Origin: Lysobacter luteus
GTDB lineage: Bacteria; Pseudomonadota; Gammaproteobacteria; Xanthomonadales; Xanthomonadaceae
Length of the DNA stretch: 64,000 nt
Assembly: GCF_907164845.1 (NCBI RefSeq)
Contig: NZ_OU015430.1
Coordinates: forward strand, 2,687,001-2,751,000
Direction of reading: 5' to 3'
The notes under the pieces are model-generated. The model saw only the letters and a program-made list of their open reading frames with translations. It did not search any database and was not told the DNA's origin. Positions 45,192-54,712 of this stretch are shown piece after piece. The translations under genes were made by a program, and so were the position numbers. Position 1 is the first letter of the stretch, and each line of letters begins with the position of its first letter.

Positions 45192-45989
45192 CTACATCCC
45201 CACCGGCAGCCACAAGAGCAGCGCCACGCCCAGCACGATCCGGTACACCGCGAACGGCGTGTAGCTGTGCTGCTTGATGTAGCCCAGCAGCCAGCGCACC
45301 GCGACGAAGCCGGTTAGCGTCGCGGCGACGAACGCCAGCGCCAGCTCATCCCATGCGACCGGCGCCGCGTTGCCATCGAGGAAGTGCTCCAGCAGCGCGT
45401 AACCGCTGGCGGCGAACATCGTCGGGATGCCGACCAGGAACACGAACTCGGTCGCCGCCGAGCGCTGGCCGGTGCCGGCCAGCAGCGCGATGAAGATCGC
45501 GGCGGCCGACCGCGAGGTGCCCGGGAACACCCCGGCCACCACCTGCGCCAGGCCGACCAGCACGGCCACCGTCCAGGTGATGCGGGTCGACGCCGGGCGT
45601 CGCGCCGCCAGCCGCTCGGCCAGCACCATCCAGACGCCACCGAGGATCAGTGCCCACGCGATCGGGGTGACCGTCTCCGGCAACTCCCAGCCTGCCAGCC
45701 GCACCGGCAGGCCGACCGCCGCGGTCACGCCGAAGGCAACTGCCAGCTTCATCGCGTAGTCGCGGTTGGCGCGTTCGCGCAGCCCGGTGGCCAGCGCCCA
45801 CAACCGATGCCGGAACACCAGCGTGGTCGCCAGGATCGCCCCGGCCTGGATGACGATGTTGAACAGGTCCGGCCGCTGCTCGCCGATGAAGTGCTGGGCG
45901 ATCAGCAGGTGGCCCGTGCTGGAGACCGGCAGGAACTCGGTGAGGCCTTCGAGGATGCCGAGCAGCAGCGCGGCGAGCAGGTCGGACAT
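45192..45989 (-). CDS. uppP: Undecaprenyl-diphosphatase UppP (BacA)
   Basis: A 265-residue integral inner-membrane phosphatase with about eight transmembrane helices. The two family motifs are GILEGLTEFLPVSSTGHL at residues 11-28 (the Glu pair) and FPGTSRSAA (catalytic Ser/Arg). It converts undecaprenyl diphosphate to the monophosphate carrier for peptidoglycan and other surface polymers, and confers bacitracin tolerance when abundant. The start at 45989 gives the usual N terminus. It is convergent with the PEBP gene and divergent from glnA, with 231 bases holding the nitrogen control sites. Confidence 0.93.
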   Translation of the reverse strand: MSDLLAALLLGILEGLTEFLPVSSTGHLLIAQHFIGEQRPDLFNIVIQAGAILATTLVFRHRLWALATGLRERANRDYAMKLAVAFGVTAAVGLPVRLAGWELPETVTPIAWALILGGVWMVLAERLAARRPASTRITWTVAVLVGLAQVVAGVFPGTSRSAAAIFIALLAGTGQRSAATEFVFLVGIPTMFAASGYALLEHFLDGNAAPVAWDELALAFVAATLTGFVAVRWLLGYIKQHSYTPFAVYRIVLGVALLLWLPVGM

Positions 45990-46039
45990 GGGCGGGGCGG
46001 GCGCGGGACGAAGGACGCGAGGATAGCGCGGCCACCGAC

Positions 46040-46054
46040 GCACCAGAGGTGGGC
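46040..46054. promoter_or_regulatory. Weak NtrC binding site upstream of glnA
   Basis: GCACCAGAGGTGGGC matches the NtrC palindrome GCACC-N5-GGTGC at 8 of 10 positions. It lies exactly 30 bp upstream of the stronger site at 46070, close to the three-helix-turn spacing seen at E. coli glnA. Confidence 0.4.
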
Positions 46055-46069
46055 GGAGGTGCGAAGCGC

Positions 46070-46084
46070 GCACCGATGTGGTGC
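46070..46084. promoter_or_regulatory. NtrC enhancer site upstream of glnA
   Basis: GCACCGATGTGGTGC is a perfect inverted repeat GCACC-N5-GGTGC, the NtrC binding consensus. It lies about 95 bp upstream of the expected sigma-54 start of glnA, close to the position (-108) of the E. coli glnA site. NtrC itself is encoded downstream at 48814. Confidence 0.7.
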
Positions 46085-46147
46085 GGTGTGATGGTCGCGG
46101 GACGCGGTCTGGCGTTACGGATCAATCACTTGCGTCCGCCCGCCGGT

Positions 46148-46162
46148 TGGCACGAACGATGC
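46148..46162 (+). promoter_or_regulatory. Sigma-54 promoter for glnA
   Basis: TGGCACGAACGATGC matches the -24/-12 consensus TGGCACGNNNNTTGC except for A in place of the first T of TTGC. The invariant GG-N10-GC is kept. Transcription would begin near 46173, giving a leader of about 48 bases before ATG 46221. Confidence 0.65.
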
Positions 46163-46220
46163 GTTACTGAGAGGGTTGCAACAGCCCGCCACTCGCCACC
46201 GCCACTTTCCGGAGCCTTCC

Positions 46221-47630
46221 ATGTCGATCGAATCCATCGAGAAAACCATCAAGGACCACAAGGTCGAGTTCATCGACCTGCGCTTTGCCGACATGCGCGG
46301 CGTGCAGCACCACGTGACCTACCCCGTCTCGATCGTCGATGACGCGCTGTTCGAGGACGGCAAGATGTTCGACGGCTCCTCGATCCATGGCTGGAAGGGC
46401 ATCCACGACTCCGACATGGTGCTGCTGCCCGACGCCAGCACCGCCTTCCTCGACCCGTTCACCGCCGACCCGACGCTGGTGCTGACCTGCGACATCCTCG
46501 ACCCGGCGACGATGCAGGCCTACTCGCGCGACCCGCGCGGCATCGCCAAGCGCGCCGAGGCGTTCCTCAAGTCCAGCGGCATCGCCGACCAAGCGTTCTT
46601 CGGCCCCGAGCCGGAGTTCTTCATCTTCGATTCGGTGCGCTACGCCAACGAGATGGGCCACACCTTCTTCCACGTCGACTCCGAAGAGGCGGCGTGGAAC
46701 TCCGGCCGCGAGTACGAGGGCGGCAACACCGGCTACCGTCCGGGCGTGAAGGGCGGCTACTTCCCGGTTGCGCCGCTGGACTCGCTGCACGACATCCGCG
46801 CCGAGATGTGCAAGACCCTGACTTCGCTCGGCATCGAGGTCGAGGTGCACCACCACGAGGTCGCCAACGCCGGCCAGTGCGAGATCGGCACCAAGTTCAA
46901 CTCGCTGACAAAGAAGGCCGATGAGCTGCTGACGATGAAGTACGTCATCAAGAACGTCGCCCACCGCAACGGCAAGACCGCGACCTTCATGCCCAAGCCC
47001 CTCGTCGGCGACAACGGCAGCGGCATGCACGTGCACCAGAGCCTGGCCAAGGGCGGCACCAACCTGTTTTCCGGCGACGGCTACGGTGGCCTGAGCCAGA
47101 TGGCGCTGTGGTACATCGGCGGCATCTTCAAGCACGCCCGCGCGATCAACGCCTTCACCAACTCGACCACCAACAGCTACAAGCGCCTGGTGCCGGGCTT
47201 CGAAGCACCGGTGATGCTGGCGTACTCGGCCTCCAATCGCTCGGCGTCGTGCCGGATCCCGTACGTCGCCAATCCGAAGGCGCGCCGCATCGAGATGCGC
47301 TTCCCGGATCCGATGAACTCGGGCTACCTGATCTTCGCCGCCTTGATGATGGCCGGCCTGGACGGCATCAAGAACCAGATCGACCCGGGCGCGCCGTCGG
47401 ACAAGGACCTGTACGACCTGCCGCCGGAGGAGGAGAAGAACATCCCGACGGTCTGCCACAGCCTCGACCAGGCGCTGGAGGCCCTCGACAAGGACCGCGA
47501 CTTCCTCAAGGCCGGCGGCGTGTTCACCGACGACTTCATCGACGCCTACATCGGCCTGAAGATGAAGGAAGTCACCGCGTTCCGCGCCGCGACCCACCCG
47601 CTCGAGTACCAGATGTACTACGCGATCTAG
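46221..47630 (+). CDS. glnA: Glutamine synthetase, type I-beta
   Basis: A 469-residue glutamine synthetase (glutamate + ammonia + ATP to glutamine), acting as a dodecamer in the cytoplasm. [15 protein letters not shown] holds the metal-binding Glu residues, [11 protein letters not shown] is NGSGMHxHxS, and NRSASCRIP carries the ATP/glutamate-binding segment. The adenylylation tyrosine is Tyr398 in DLYDLPPEE, so control by GlnE is likely. GGAG lies seven bases before the ATG at 46221. Upstream sit a sigma-54 promoter and NtrC sites; downstream are a terminator and then ntrB-ntrC. Confidence 0.97.
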   Translation: MSIESIEKTIKDHKVEFIDLRFADMRGVQHHVTYPVSIVDDALFEDGKMFDGSSIHGWKGIHDSDMVLLPDASTAFLDPFTADPTLVLTCDILDPATMQAYSRDPRGIAKRAEAFLKSSGIADQAFFGPEPEFFIFDSVRYANEMGHTFFHVDSEEAAWNSGREYEGGNTGYRPGVKGGYFPVAPLDSLHDIRAEMCKTLTSLGIEVEVHHHEVANAGQCEIGTKFNSLTKKADELLTMKYVIKNVAHRNGKTATFMPKPLVGDNGSGMHVHQSLAKGGTNLFSGDGYGGLSQMALWYIGGIFKHARAINAFTNSTTNSYKRLVPGFEAPVMLAYSASNRSASCRIPYVANPKARRIEMRFPDPMNSGYLIFAALMMAGLDGIKNQIDPGAPSDKDLYDLPPEEEKNIPTVCHSLDQALEALDKDRDFLKAGGVFTDDFIDAYIGLKMKEVTAFRAATHPLEYQMYYAI

Positions 47631-47658
47631 TCGAGGCGGTTCGACTGACCGCACACGC

Positions 47659-47692
47659 AACGGCCCGGTACCCCCCGGGCCGTTGTCATTTG
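47659..47692 (+). terminator. Rho-independent terminator after glnA
   Basis: A 10-bp stem (AACGGCCCGG and CCGGGCCGTT) with loop TACCCC at 47659-47684, followed by GTCATTTG. It separates glnA from ntrBC, so the latter need their own promoter or readthrough. Confidence 0.8.
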
Positions 47693-47698
47693 CCCCCC

Positions 47699-47721
47699 TG
47701 TAGGAGCGGCTTCAGCCGCGA
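47699..47721 (+). repeat. REP palindrome, family A, single copy
   Basis: Core GTAGGAGCGGCTTCAGCCGC directly after the glnA terminator; no inverted partner is seen. Confidence 0.85.
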
Positions 47722-47779
47722 CCCGCTGGCACCCGTCCGTCGCTGCCTCCACGTCAACAGCCTGCACTAAGATGGTGCG

Positions 47780-48813
<1,034 letters not shown>

Positions 48814-48817
<4 letters not shown>

Positions 48818-50241
48818 GTGCACGCATCTGGGTGGTGGACGACGACCGCAGCGTGCGTTTCGTACTGGCGGCCGCGCTGCGCGAGGCCGGCCACCTCGTC
48901 ACCGAGTTCGAGGGCGCGGCGCCGGCGCTGGCCGCGCTGGCGCAGCCGACCGCGGACCTCCCCGTGCCCGACCTGCTGTTCACCGACGTGCGCATGCCCG
49001 GCGACGACGGCCTGGTCCTGCTCGACAAGTTGCGCACGCGCGCCCCCGGGTTGCCGGTGGTGGTGATGAGCGCCTACACCGACGTGGCCAGCACCGCGGG
49101 CGCGTTCCGGGGTGGCGCGCGCGAGTTCCTGTCCAAGCCGTTCGACCTCGACGAGGCCGTCGCGCTGGCGGAGCGCACGCTGGCGGCGCGCGCCGATGTC
49201 GACGATGACGTTGACCATCCAGCGGACGCCGTCGCCGACAGCACCCCACTGCTGGTCGGCGACTCCGCGCCGATGCGCGCGCTGTACCGCGCGATCGGCC
49301 GGCTCGCGCAGGCGCCGCTGTCGGTCCTCATCACCGGCGAGACCGGCACCGGCAAGGAACTGGTCGCCCGCGCGCTGCACCGCGAGTCACCGCGCGCGGC
49401 GCGGGCGTTCGTGGCGCTCAATACCGCGGCGATCCCGGCCGAACTGCTGGAGAGCGAGCTGTTCGGCCACGAGGCCGGGGCGTTCACTGGCGCCACCCGC
49501 CGCCACATCGGCCGCTTCGAGCAGGCCGACGGCGGCACCCTGTTCCTTGACGAGATCGGCGACATGCCGTTGCCGCTGCAGACCCGGCTGCTGCGGGTGC
49601 TGGCCGAAGGCGAGTTCTTCCGCGTCGGTGGCCGCGAGCTCGTGCGGGTCGACGTCCGTGTCATCGCCGCCACCCACCAGGAGCTCGAAGCGCGCGTGGC
49701 AGACGGGCGTTTCCGTGCGGACCTGCTGCACCGGCTCGACGTGGTGCGTCTGCGGCTGCCGCCGCTGCGCGAGCGCATCGACGACGTGCCGCTGCTGGCC
49801 GAACGCTTCCTCGCGGTGGCCGCGCAGCGGGTCGGTGCACCGCCGCGACGGCTGGCGCCGGCGGCGACCCGGCGGTTGCTGGCGCACGACTGGCCCGGCA
49901 ACGTGCGCGAGCTGGAGAACGTGTGCTGGCGACTGGCCGCACTCGCCCCGACCGAGACGGTGACGGTCGACGACGTAGAGCGCGCGCTCGGTGTCGGGGC
50001 ACGGGCGCAACCGACCGCGGGCGCCGGCACGGCCGATGGCTGGGATACCGCGCTGGCCGCCTGGGCCCGGCGCGAGCTCGAGGCCGGCGCCAGCGACATC
50101 CACGCGCGGGCGCACGCCCGCTTCGACGAAGTGCTGCTGCAGGCCGCGCTGGCGCATACCGGCGGGCGCCGTGCCGAGGCGGCGGCCCGGCTCGGCGTCG
50201 GTCGCAACACGCTCACCCGCAAGCTCAAGCCGCGGGCCTGA
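48814..50241 (+). CDS. ntrC: Nitrogen regulation response regulator NtrC
   Basis: A 475-residue sigma-54 activator. The receiver domain carries phospho-acceptor Asp58 in FTDVRMPGDDG; the AAA+ domain has Walker A GETGTGKE, the sigma-54 contact loop GAFTGA (about 222-227) and Walker B GTLFLDEIGDM; the C-terminal Fis-type helix-turn-helix is HTGGRRAEAAARLGVGRNTLTRKL. It binds sites like GCACC-N5-GGTGC, which occur upstream of glnA in this window. The start overlaps the ntrB stop. All catalytic and DNA-binding parts are intact. Confidence 0.95.
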
Positions 50242-50271
50242 GCCCGGTTCACCCCCGCTGAACCCGGGCTC
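50240..50271 (+). terminator. Hairpin after ntrC, possible terminator
   Basis: GAGCCCGGTTCA and TGAACCCGGGCTC pair over 12 bp with one bulged C and a 7-base loop. It begins within the ntrC stop codon. No T tract follows, so it is a weak terminator or a Rho-independent end stabiliser. Confidence 0.45.
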
Positions 50272-50316
50272 GGCTACGGTCCCGGCCCTCACCTTCCGCC
50301 TCCAAGGAGATCCCCC

Positions 50317-50883
50317 ATGAAGACCGCCCTGTTCGCCGGCGCCAGCGCACTCGCCCTCGCCGCCTGCGCGACCTCGCCGCAGCCGGAAGTGATCGCCTCC
50401 AGCTCGATGGAGCTGGCCACCACGTCGACCCTGTCGTCGGCTTCGGTGAACCTCGCCGCCGCGTCCGGCAGCCTGGTCAGCGGCACGCTGCGGCTGATGC
50501 CGATGGCCGACGGCGTCCACCTGACCGGCGAGGTCGGCGGCCTGACCCCCGGCAGCACCCACGCGATCCACATCCACGAGAAGGGTGATTGCAGCGCGGC
50601 CGACGCGAGCAGCGCCGGCGGCCACTTCAACCCCACCGGGGAGCCGCACGGCAAGGTCGGCACCCCGACCCACCACGCCGGCGACATGAACAACATCGTC
50701 GCCAATGCCGAGGGTGTGGCCAAGGTCGACGTGCACGCGCAGGGCGTGGTGCTTGGCGGTGGCGCGGCCAACGACGGCGTCGGCCGCGCGGTGGTCGTGC
50801 ACGCGGCCGCGGACGACTACACCAGCCAGCCCTCCGGAAACGCCGGCGCGCGCGTGGCCTGCGGCGTGATCCGTGGCGGCTGA
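50317..50883 (+). CDS. sodC: Copper/zinc superoxide dismutase, lipoprotein
   Basis: A 188-residue periplasmic or outer-membrane enzyme converting superoxide to hydrogen peroxide and oxygen. AAGGAG precedes the ATG, and the signal peptide ends in a lipobox (LALAAC). Metal ligands are visible: AIHIHEKGDC (two copper His), GGHFNP (bridging His), HHAGDMNNI (zinc His and Asp) and VVHAAADDY (fourth copper His). The disulfide Cys pair is GDC and VACGV. All ligands are intact. It lies 75 bases after ntrC and has its own spacing, so it is likely transcribed separately. Confidence 0.95.
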   Translation: MKTALFAGASALALAACATSPQPEVIASSSMELATTSTLSSASVNLAAASGSLVSGTLRLMPMADGVHLTGEVGGLTPGSTHAIHIHEKGDCSAADASSAGGHFNPTGEPHGKVGTPTHHAGDMNNIVANAEGVAKVDVHAQGVVLGGGAANDGVGRAVVVHAAADDYTSQPSGNAGARVACGVIRGG

Positions 50884-50922
50884 TCCGGCCTCCCCTCCTC
50901 GCGCCCCGGTTCCGTTGACGCG

Positions 50923-51435
50923 ATGACCTGCCGGATCCGCGAGGCCACCGCCGACGACGCCGCGCTGCTGGCGCGCTGGGCGTCGGCGATGGCGTTGGAG
51001 ACAGAGCACAAACGGCTCGATCCGGCCACCGTGCTGGCCGGGGTCGCCGCCGGCATCGCCGACCCGGCCCGGGCGCGCTATTTCGTCGCGATGGATGAAG
51101 CGCTCGCCGCCGGCCGCGAGACCCTCGCGTTGCCGGTCGGCACGCTCATGTTGACGCGCGAATGGAGCGACTGGCGCAACGGCGAGTGGTGGTGGATCCA
51201 GAGCGTCTATGTCGAGCCAGCACACCGTCGCCGGGGCGTGTTCGCGGCGCTGTACCGGCATGTCGCGGCGCAGGCGCAGGCGACCGACGGCGTGGTCGGG
51301 CTGCGGCTGTACGCCGAGCGCGACAACGCGGCGGCGCAGGCGACCTATCGCACGCTCGGGATGGTTGATGCCGGCTACCGGATCCTCGAGCACGCCGTGG
51401 ACCGCCCGGCCGCCGCCCCGCAGGGCGACGCGTAG
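50923..51435 (+). CDS. GNAT family N-acetyltransferase
   Basis: A 170-residue GNAT protein. REATADDAALLARWA opens the fold, WWWIQSVYVEPAHRRRGV is motif A with the Q/R-x-x-G-x-A-like acetyl-CoA loop (RRRGVFAALY), and LRLYAERDNAAAQATYRTLGM is motif B. The family transfers acetyl from acetyl-CoA to an amine; the acceptor is unknown. It begins 40 bases after sodC. The TAG stop lies inside the GTAG head of a family B REP palindrome, so the last codons border the repeat. Confidence 0.85.
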   Translation: MTCRIREATADDAALLARWASAMALETEHKRLDPATVLAGVAAGIADPARARYFVAMDEALAAGRETLALPVGTLMLTREWSDWRNGEWWWIQSVYVEPAHRRRGVFAALYRHVAAQAQATDGVVGLRLYAERDNAAAQATYRTLGMVDAGYRILEHAVDRPAAAPQGDA

Positions 51436-51453
51436 GAGCGACGTAAGTCGCGA
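51432..51453 (+). repeat. REP palindrome, family B
   Basis: Core GTAGGAGCGACGTAAGTCGC followed by GA. It supplies the TAG stop of the GNAT gene. Its inverted partner is at 51567-51588. Confidence 0.88.
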
Positions 51454-51566
51454 AGCGATTACCGGTTATCGGTTACCGGTCAGCGGTCGGTTCGGTTCAG
51501 GGTTGCTGATTGCTGGTCGCCACTTTCCGGCCGAGCGACCCGCGGTTTCGATCGTTCCAGCCGCGG
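51454..51566. other. Spacer between the two family B REP copies
   Basis: No gene. It holds clustered CGGTTA/ACCGGT words (about 51460-51482), a short low-complexity patch with the look of repeat-derived sequence. The role is unknown. Confidence 0.4.
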
Positions 51567-51588
51567 TCGCGACTTACGTCGCTCCTAC
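51567..51588 (-). repeat. REP palindrome, family B
   Basis: Minus-oriented copy of GTAGGAGCGACGTAAGTCGC, partner of 51432-51453. The pair spans 157 bp, wider than the 72-77 bp of the other pairs. Confidence 0.88.
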
Positions 51589-51624
51589 CGGGATGCGCGG
51601 AAGCGCCGAAGCGGCACAGCTGCC

Positions 51625-52527
51625 TCAGCTCAGGGCGTTGCGGCAGTCCGCGTCGCGCTCGCAGTGCACGAAATTGACCGGTACGCCGTGCGCGCCGAGT
51701 ACCGCGGCAATCTGTCGCTGGCGCGCCTCGAACAACTGGTGGCGGCGCTGCAGGCGGTCGCGGGTGGCGTCGTCGGCCTCGCCCTGTACCTCGGCGGCGT
51801 AGCGCTGCTGCCAGGCGTTGGGCGAGAACAGCGCGATGCGCGCTTCGCCCTCGGTGTAGTGGATCAGCGGCTCGGGGAGCTGGTCGAGCCATGCCTCGCC
51901 TTCGGGTTGCAGCAGCGCGGTTTCCAGCAGCGGCCACAACGCGGCCAGGCCGGCGTGCTCGTACTGCATCGCGGTCATCGCGGCAAGGTCGTGCACGGTG
52001 AGGTAGCGGGCATGTTCGACCTGCAGGCCGAAGGCCTCCTGCGCGGCCAGCGCGGTGTCGGCGCCAGCCATGCCAAGCTCGATGAGGTCGCGTTCGAAGG
52101 CGTCGCCGACGATCGACACCACGTCGGCCGGTCCGCCGAGCACGAACGGCATCAGCCGAAGCGGCCCGCCGGCGTAGTCGGGCGACGGCGCCAGCGCGCC
52201 GGGCAGGCGCTCGTCATGGGCACCGAACGCGATCACGCGACCCTCGTCGCGGGCGACCCCGGCGCGCGGCGCACGAGCGGCCAGTTGGTCGAGCTCACGA
52301 TGCAGCGGCCAGCCCGGGCGCAACAGCTCGACCGGGTCGTAGTGGGCGCCGACGGTGACCAGTTCCAGTTGCGCCGCTTCGGGCGCGAACTTGGCCAGGT
52401 CGCGCGCGACCAGCGCGGCCAGCGCGCCGACCTCGGGCTGCGCCAGCGCGTCGCGGGCAACCGGTGCGGCGCCGGTCAGTTCCAGCGCGAGCGCGCCGAG
52501 CACGTGCAATTGCGGGGTCTGGCTCAT
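51625..52527 (-). CDS. Conserved-looking protein of unknown function
   Basis: A 300-residue cytoplasmic protein that I do not recognise. The start at 52527 has AAGGGA about five bases upstream. The protein is acidic and helical, with no TM segment or signal. Notable segments are PEVGALAALVARDLAKFAPEA, GPLRLMPFVLGG, an acidic middle and a C terminus with two cysteines (FVHCERDADCRNAL). No nucleotide-binding or catalytic motif is evident. It is divergent from fadI and ends facing the REP region. It may be a family limited to this bacterial group. Confidence 0.65.
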   Translation of the reverse strand: MSQTPQLHVLGALALELTGAAPVARDALAQPEVGALAALVARDLAKFAPEAAQLELVTVGAHYDPVELLRPGWPLHRELDQLAARAPRAGVARDEGRVIAFGAHDERLPGALAPSPDYAGGPLRLMPFVLGGPADVVSIVGDAFERDLIELGMAGADTALAAQEAFGLQVEHARYLTVHDLAAMTAMQYEHAGLAALWPLLETALLQPEGEAWLDQLPEPLIHYTEGEARIALFSPNAWQQRYAAEVQGEADDATRDRLQRRHQLFEARQRQIAAVLGAHGVPVNFVHCERDADCRNALS

Positions 52528-52556
52528 CGCGTCCCTTAATGAAAATACGCTGGCGT

Positions 52557-52586
52557 TTGGTCGCGCCACGGCCCCGGCGCTACACT
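52557..52586 (+). promoter_or_regulatory. Sigma-70-like promoter for fadI
   Basis: TTGGTC (-35) is separated by 18 bases from TACACT (-10), 85 bases before the fadI start and beside the divergent gene. Confidence 0.4.
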
Positions 52587-52670
52587 CGCCCATTATGCCC
52601 GCACCTGCTTGCGGGCCGGTCCCGCAAGCCCCGCGCTGCGCCATCGCAGCGCCTTCCAGAAGGTGATCCG

Positions 52671-53948
52671 ATGCGTCCTGTCCGTCCCGTTGCCGTGCTC
52701 GGCGGAGTGCGAATCCCGTTCTGTCGCCAGAACACCGCGTATGCGGACGTCGGCAACCTGGGGATGTCGGTGCGCACGCTCGGCGCGCTGGTCGAGAAGT
52801 TCAGCCTGCACGGGCAGGTGCTCGGCGAGGTCGCGATGGGCGCGGTGATCAAGCATTCCTCCGACTGGAACCTGGGCCGCGAGGCCGCGCTGTCGTCGGG
52901 GCTGTCGCCGCTGACCCCGGGTATCACCCTGCAGCGTGCCTGCGGCACCTCGCTGGACTCGCTGATCACGGTCGGCAACAAGATCGCAACCGGCCAGATC
53001 GAGGCCGGCATCGGCGGCGGGTCGGATTCCACCTCCGACGTGCCGATCGTCTACGGCAAGGCGCTTCGTCGCCGGTTGCTGGCGGCCAATGCGGCGAAGG
53101 ACTTCAAGGGCAAGCTGGGCGAGTTCCGCGGGTTCTCGCTGGGCGAGCTCAAGCCCGATTTCCCGGGCGTGGCCGAGCCGCGCACCGGCAAGTCGATGGG
53201 CGAGCACTGCGAGGACATGGCCAAGCAGTGGAATATCGGCCGCGATTCGCAGGACGAGTGGGCGTTGTCGTCGCACCTGAAGCTGGCCGCCGCCTACGAG
53301 CGCGGATTCTTCGACGACCTGGTGGTGAGCTTCCGCGGCGTCTCGCGCGATAACAACCTGCGTCCCGACAGCTCGCTGGAGAAGCTGGCGACGCTGAAGC
53401 CGGCGTTCGACCGCACCTCCGGCCGCGGCACGCTGACTGCGGCCAACTCGACCCCGCTCACCGACGGCGCCGCGGCCTGCCTGCTGGCGTCCGACGAGTG
53501 GGCCGCGGCGCATGGCCACGAGGTACTGTGCTACCTGCGCGACGCGCACGTTGCGGCGGTCGACTTCGTCCATGGCGAGGGGCTGCTGATGGCGCCGACC
53601 GTTGCGGTACCGCAGATGCTGGCGCGCAACGGCCTGACCCTGCAGGACTTCGACTTCTACGAGATCCACGAGGCGTTCGCGGCGCAGGTACTGTGCACGC
53701 TGCGCGCGTGGGAGAGCGAGGAGTACTGCCGGACCCGGCTCGGCCTGGATGCGCCACTGGGCCGGATCGACCCGGACCGGATCAACCCCAACGGCTCGTC
53801 GCTCGCGACCGGGCATCCGTTCGCGGCGACCGGCGCCCGTATCGTCGCCACCGCCGCCAAGGAACTGGCCGCGCGCGGCGGCGGCCGGTGCCTGGTGTCG
53901 ATCTGCACCGCCGGCGGGATGGGCGTGGTCGCTATCCTGGAGCGGTGA
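52671..53948 (+). CDS. fadI: Acetyl-CoA acyltransferase (3-ketoacyl-CoA thiolase), FadI-like
   Basis: A 425-residue thiolase that cleaves 3-ketoacyl-CoA in fatty acid beta-oxidation, in the cytoplasm. The nucleophile Cys is in LQRACGTSLDS (about residue 88), the catalytic His in EIHEAFAAQ and the second Cys in CTAGGMG near the C terminus; NPNGSSLATGHPFAATGAR is the conserved thiolase loop. Its length and sequence fit the trifunctional FadI/FadJ subgroup; no fadJ is nearby. The start at 52671 has AAGG eight bases upstream. It is convergent with folE and ends in a hairpin. Confidence 0.87.
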   Translation: MRPVRPVAVLGGVRIPFCRQNTAYADVGNLGMSVRTLGALVEKFSLHGQVLGEVAMGAVIKHSSDWNLGREAALSSGLSPLTPGITLQRACGTSLDSLITVGNKIATGQIEAGIGGGSDSTSDVPIVYGKALRRRLLAANAAKDFKGKLGEFRGFSLGELKPDFPGVAEPRTGKSMGEHCEDMAKQWNIGRDSQDEWALSSHLKLAAAYERGFFDDLVVSFRGVSRDNNLRPDSSLEKLATLKPAFDRTSGRGTLTAANSTPLTDGAAACLLASDEWAAAHGHEVLCYLRDAHVAAVDFVHGEGLLMAPTVAVPQMLARNGLTLQDFDFYEIHEAFAAQVLCTLRAWESEEYCRTRLGLDAPLGRIDPDRINPNGSSLATGHPFAATGARIVATAAKELAARGGGRCLVSICTAGGMGVVAILER

Positions 53949-53952
53949 CGCG

Positions 53953-53971
53953 CGGGGCGCTCAGCGCCCCG
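53953..53971. terminator. Hairpin at the fadI/folE convergence, folE stop in loop
   Basis: CGGGGCGC and GCGCCCCG form an 8-bp stem with a 3-base loop, TCA, which is the reverse of the folE TGA stop codon. No T tract flanks it, so it is a possible bidirectional terminator only. Confidence 0.45.
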
Positions 53972-54551
53972 GGCCGACGTCGATGAACTGCAGGAACTCG
54001 GCGCGCGTGCGGGCATCGTCGCGAAAGCCGCCGAGCATCTTCGAGGTGATCATGCTGACCCCGCGCTTGTGCACGCCGCGGGTGGTCATGCATTCGTGCG
54101 CACCCTCGATGACGACCCCGACGCCGCGCGGCTGGAGCACGCGCTGGATGCAGTCGGCGATCTGCGAGGTCATCTTCTCCTGCACCTGGAACCGACGCGC
54201 ATAGGCGTCGACCACGCGGGCGAGCTTGCTGATGCCCACCACCTTCCCGTCGGGCAGGTAGCCGATGTGCGCCTTGCCGATGATCGGCGCCATGTGGTGC
54301 TCGCAATGGCTCTCGAACTCGATGTCGCGCAGCACGATCAGCTCGTCGTAGCCACACACTTCCTCGAACGTGCGCGCGAGGTAATCATCGGGATCGAGCG
54401 CGTAGCCGCTGAACCAGTCCTGGTAGGCCTTGGCCACCCGCTTGGGGGTGTCGACAAGGCCTTCGCGGTCGGGGTTCTCGCCGGCCCAGCGCAGCAGGGT
54501 GCGGACGGCGGCCTCGGCTTCGTCGCGGGAAGGACGGGTGGGATCGGACAT
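53961..54551 (-). CDS. folE: GTP cyclohydrolase I
   Basis: A 196-residue enzyme that converts GTP to dihydroneopterin triphosphate, the first step of folate and tetrahydrobiopterin synthesis. Zinc ligands are in [10 protein letters not shown] and HECMTTRG, with the signature [19 protein letters not shown]. The start at 54551 gives the normal N terminus; the upstream frame lacks sense. Homodecamer formation is expected from the family. It is convergent with fadI and follows a terminator of the next gene upstream, so it is transcribed on its own. Confidence 0.95.
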   Translation of the reverse strand: MSDPTRPSRDEAEAAVRTLLRWAGENPDREGLVDTPKRVAKAYQDWFSGYALDPDDYLARTFEEVCGYDELIVLRDIEFESHCEHHMAPIIGKAHIGYLPDGKVVGISKLARVVDAYARRFQVQEKMTSQIADCIQRVLQPRGVGVVIEGAHECMTTRGVHKRGVSMITSKMLGGFRDDARTRAEFLQFIDVGPGR

Positions 54552-54628
54552 GGCGCTGGGCTTTGTTGCGTGGGGACCGCCCATGCTACCGCGCGCCCAC
54601 CATGGCCGCGAAGCGGCGGCATCCGCCC

Positions 54629-54660
54629 ACAAAAAGACGGGGCCGCCAGGCGACCCCGTC
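54629..54660 (-). terminator. Rho-independent terminator of the glycine-zipper gene
   Basis: On the minus strand a 10-bp stem (starting GACGGGG and ending CCCCGTC, one G-T pair, 5-base loop; 54636-54660) is followed by TTTTTGTG. It isolates the gene from folE. Confidence 0.9.
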
Positions 54661-54712
54661 CAGAACCAACTGCGTGTTGTTCTTGTTTGTTGTTGTTGTG
54701 CCGTAACTTGGC

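Noticed and set aside
46058-46074. GGTGC-N7-GCACC inverted repeat beside the NtrC site
   Set aside because: The half-sites point the wrong way for NtrC and overlap the perfect site at 46070; treated as coincidence.
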